NCBI GenBank assembly: GCA_018499905.2
Contig: JAHBAU020000003.1
Span: 1-59,825, forward strand
Direction: 5' to 3'
Origin: Candidatus Saccharimonadota bacterium
GTDB lineage: Bacteria > Patescibacteriota > Saccharimonadia > Saccharimonadales > AQU-01
DNA: 59,825 bases
In this document: in pieces, positions 58,535 to 59,825 of the stretch
Position numbering within the stretch: position 1 is the stretch's first letter
Layout of the letters: every line of letters starts with the position of its first letter
Made by a program: the position numbers and the translations under genes
Notes under the pieces: model-generated
Told to the model about the DNA's origin: nothing
What the model saw: only the letters and a program-made list of their open reading frames with translations
Databases searched by the model: none

Positions 58535-59825
58535 ATGGCGAAAACCGCTTCAAAGCCAGCAAAAACCAAAAGAGTTTTTTATACGCAAGGAGACGATGTT
58601 CTTTCCTTGCCAAATCTCGTCGATCACCAGAATAAATCATTCCAGTGGTTTGTCGAAGAAGGTTTAGGCGAATTACTTGCCGAAATCAGCCCGATTGATG
58701 ACTATACGGGCACCAAGCTTACCTTATCGTTTAAGGATTATCGTTTTGAAGATCCAAAGACGACCGAGGCTGAAGCTCGCGAAAACAACATCAGCTACGA
58801 GGCGCCATTGAAGGCGACAGTCGTCCTGACGAACAAGGTCACTGGTGAAATCAAAGAACAAGAGATTTATCTGGGTGATTACCCGTGGATGACCGAACGC
58901 GGCACCTTTGTAATTAATGGCGCCGAGCGCGTTGTTGTTAGTCAGTTGATCCGTTCAGCTGGCGTTTTCTTTACGGCCGACAATCATGGCAGCCACACAC
59001 TCTACGGTGCCAAGGTTATTCCTGGCCGTGGTGCGTGGTTGGAGTTTGAAACGTCTGCCGCAGGCGCAATCTACGTGAAGATTGACCGCAAGCGCAAAAT
59101 TCCGGTAACGACATTGCTGCGTGCTTTGGGTATTAGCGACAATCAGATGAAGAATGATCTCTTCAAGCATGTCGACCAAGGTAGCACAAACTACATCGAA
59201 GCGACTCTAGACAAAGATCCAGCCCGCAGTAGTGGTGAGTCGCTGATTGAAGTGTATCGACGGTTACGCCCAGGTGACTTGGCGACGGTAGATAACGCTC
59301 GCAGCTTACTCGAAAACATGTTCTATAACTTCAAGCGCTTCGATTTTAGCCGCGTTGGCCGATACAAGATTAACAAGCGACTCAATCTTGACGTGCCCAA
59401 TACGCTTGAAAACCGCGTTATGCGGCCTGAAGACTTGATTGCTATTATTGCTGAAATTATTCGTTTGAATGCCACACAAGAGCCAGCCGATGACATCGAT
59501 AGCTTGGCGAACCGACGCGTGAAGTTGGTTGGTGAGCTCGTTCAGCGCCAGTTCCGGATTGGGTTGTTGCGCATGGAGCGAAACACCAAAGACCGCATGA
59601 GCATGAGCGAGATCGAGACCGTTACCCCCGGTCAATTGATCAATGCTCGTCCGGTTGTGGCTGCTGTTCGTGAATTCTTTGCCAGCTCGCAGTTGTCACA
59701 GTTCATGGACCAGATCAACCCACTGTCTGAGCTCGCTCACAAGCGCCCCTTAAGCTCAATGGGTCCTGGTGGTTTGAGTCGTGAGCGTGCTGGTTTTGAA
59801 GTTCGAGACGCACACGCCACTCACT
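58535..59825 (+). CDS. rpoB: DNA-directed RNA polymerase subunit beta (5' part)
   Basis: The frame opens at ATG 58535 (MAKTASKPAKTKRVFYTQGD) and is still open at the window edge, giving about 430 residues. VDHQNKSFQWFVEEGL, the YLGDYPWMTERGTFVINGAERVVVSQLIRS block and the FAKFDLGRVGRYK-like RFDFSRVGRYKINKRL are beta-subunit hallmarks. The last residues SQFMDQINPLSELAHKRPLSSMG are the rifampicin-pocket cluster, with the usual Ser, Asp, His and Arg. rplJ/rplL, often upstream, are not here. Confidence 0.96.
   Translation, partial: MAKTASKPAKTKRVFYTQGDDVLSLPNLVDHQNKSFQWFVEEGLGELLAEISPIDDYTGTKLTLSFKDYRFEDPKTTEAEARENNISYEAPLKATVVLTNKVTGEIKEQEIYLGDYPWMTERGTFVINGAERVVVSQLIRSAGVFFTADNHGSHTLYGAKVIPGRGAWLEFETSAAGAIYVKIDRKRKIPVTTLLRALGISDNQMKNDLFKHVDQGSTNYIEATLDKDPARSSGESLIEVYRRLRPGDLATVDNARSLLENMFYNFKRFDFSRVGRYKINKRLNLDVPNTLENRVMRPEDLIAIIAEIIRLNATQEPADDIDSLANRRVKLVGELVQRQFRIGLLRMERNTKDRMSMSEIETVTPGQLINARPVVAAVREFFASSQLSQFMDQINPLSELAHKRPLSSMGPGGLSRERAGFEVRDAHATH

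Noticed and set aside
1-59825. Insertion sequences, transposases, integrases, prophage or rRNA genes
   Set aside because: None of the reading frames shows transposase, integrase or phage structural motifs, and no rRNA sequence is recognised.
1-59825. Alternative genetic code with UGA read as an amino acid
   Set aside because: Several complete genes end at UGA at the expected family length and none needs UGA read-through.

Overview
The window looks like a gene-dense stretch of a small-genome Patescibacterium (CPR), most likely Saccharibacteria (TM7). This rests on gene content and style: short intergenic gaps, housekeeping genes alternating with many lineage-restricted ORFs, the gap-rpiB-rpe-split transketolase-aldolase sugar module, GatCAB with an extra membrane-protein gene between gatA and gatB, and UGA used as a normal stop (for example gene ends at 17457 and 50813), which argues against the UGA-Gly code of Gracilibacteria and SR1. 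The assignment is inference; no rRNA gene is present.

Layout. 1-3.9 kb: redox genes (extracytoplasmic FKBP isomerase, glutaredoxin, thioredoxin reductase, ferredoxin-reductase-like flavoprotein) and a glycerophosphodiesterase. 3.9-6.2 kb: pyrophosphatase, MFS transporter, Nudix hydrolase. 6.3-12.4 kb: one carbon-metabolism cluster (gap, rpiB, rpe, transketolase N and C halves, class II aldolase, PfkB-type kinase) joining the non-oxidative pentose phosphate pathway to lower glycolysis. 12.4-16.3 kb: an unknown protein overlapping a LOG-family gene, then uvrB. 16.4-18.9 kb: an accessory patch of four ORFans (membrane protein, six-cysteine lipoprotein, C-terminally anchored protein, methyltransferase-like protein). 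19-24.3 kb: gatC, gatA, a TM gene, gatB, a MOSC-like gene, galU. 24.3-30.4 kb: YtxH-like proteins, dnaE, a CAP-domain envelope protein, a SpoU/TrmH methyltransferase. 30.5-36.8 kb: a type IV pilus-type ATPase, rplS-rnhB-yraN, a papain-like ORFan, an M1 aminopeptidase. 36.8-43.8 kb: nusA behind a leader terminator, an ORFan, clpC under CIRCE control, an anchored HExxH protein, radA. 43.8-51.5 kb: PBP1A, a methyltransferase, recG, a phospholipase C-like gene, rsmD, tRNA-Leu(UAG). 51.5-53.7 kb: tRNA debris and small ORFans. 53.7-59.8 kb: hisS, a membrane protein, tig, clpP under CIRCE control, an ORFan and the start of rpoB.

The strongest cross-cutting signal is promoter architecture. Many genes carry an extended -10 box (TGnTAnnnT) only 6-10 nt before the start codon, so their mRNAs should be leaderless or nearly so. 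This includes uvrB, recG, clpC, clpP, galU and most of the ORFans. The rule also moves several start codons downstream. clpC and clpP both have CIRCE operators with the -35 box inside the spacer, which points to joint HrcA control of the Clp protease. Other signals are a leader terminator in front of nusA, three composite nested inverted-repeat elements between genes, and a tRNA-Leu whose 3' end is repeated 171 bp downstream next to an inverted T-arm fragment, resembling an integration scar.
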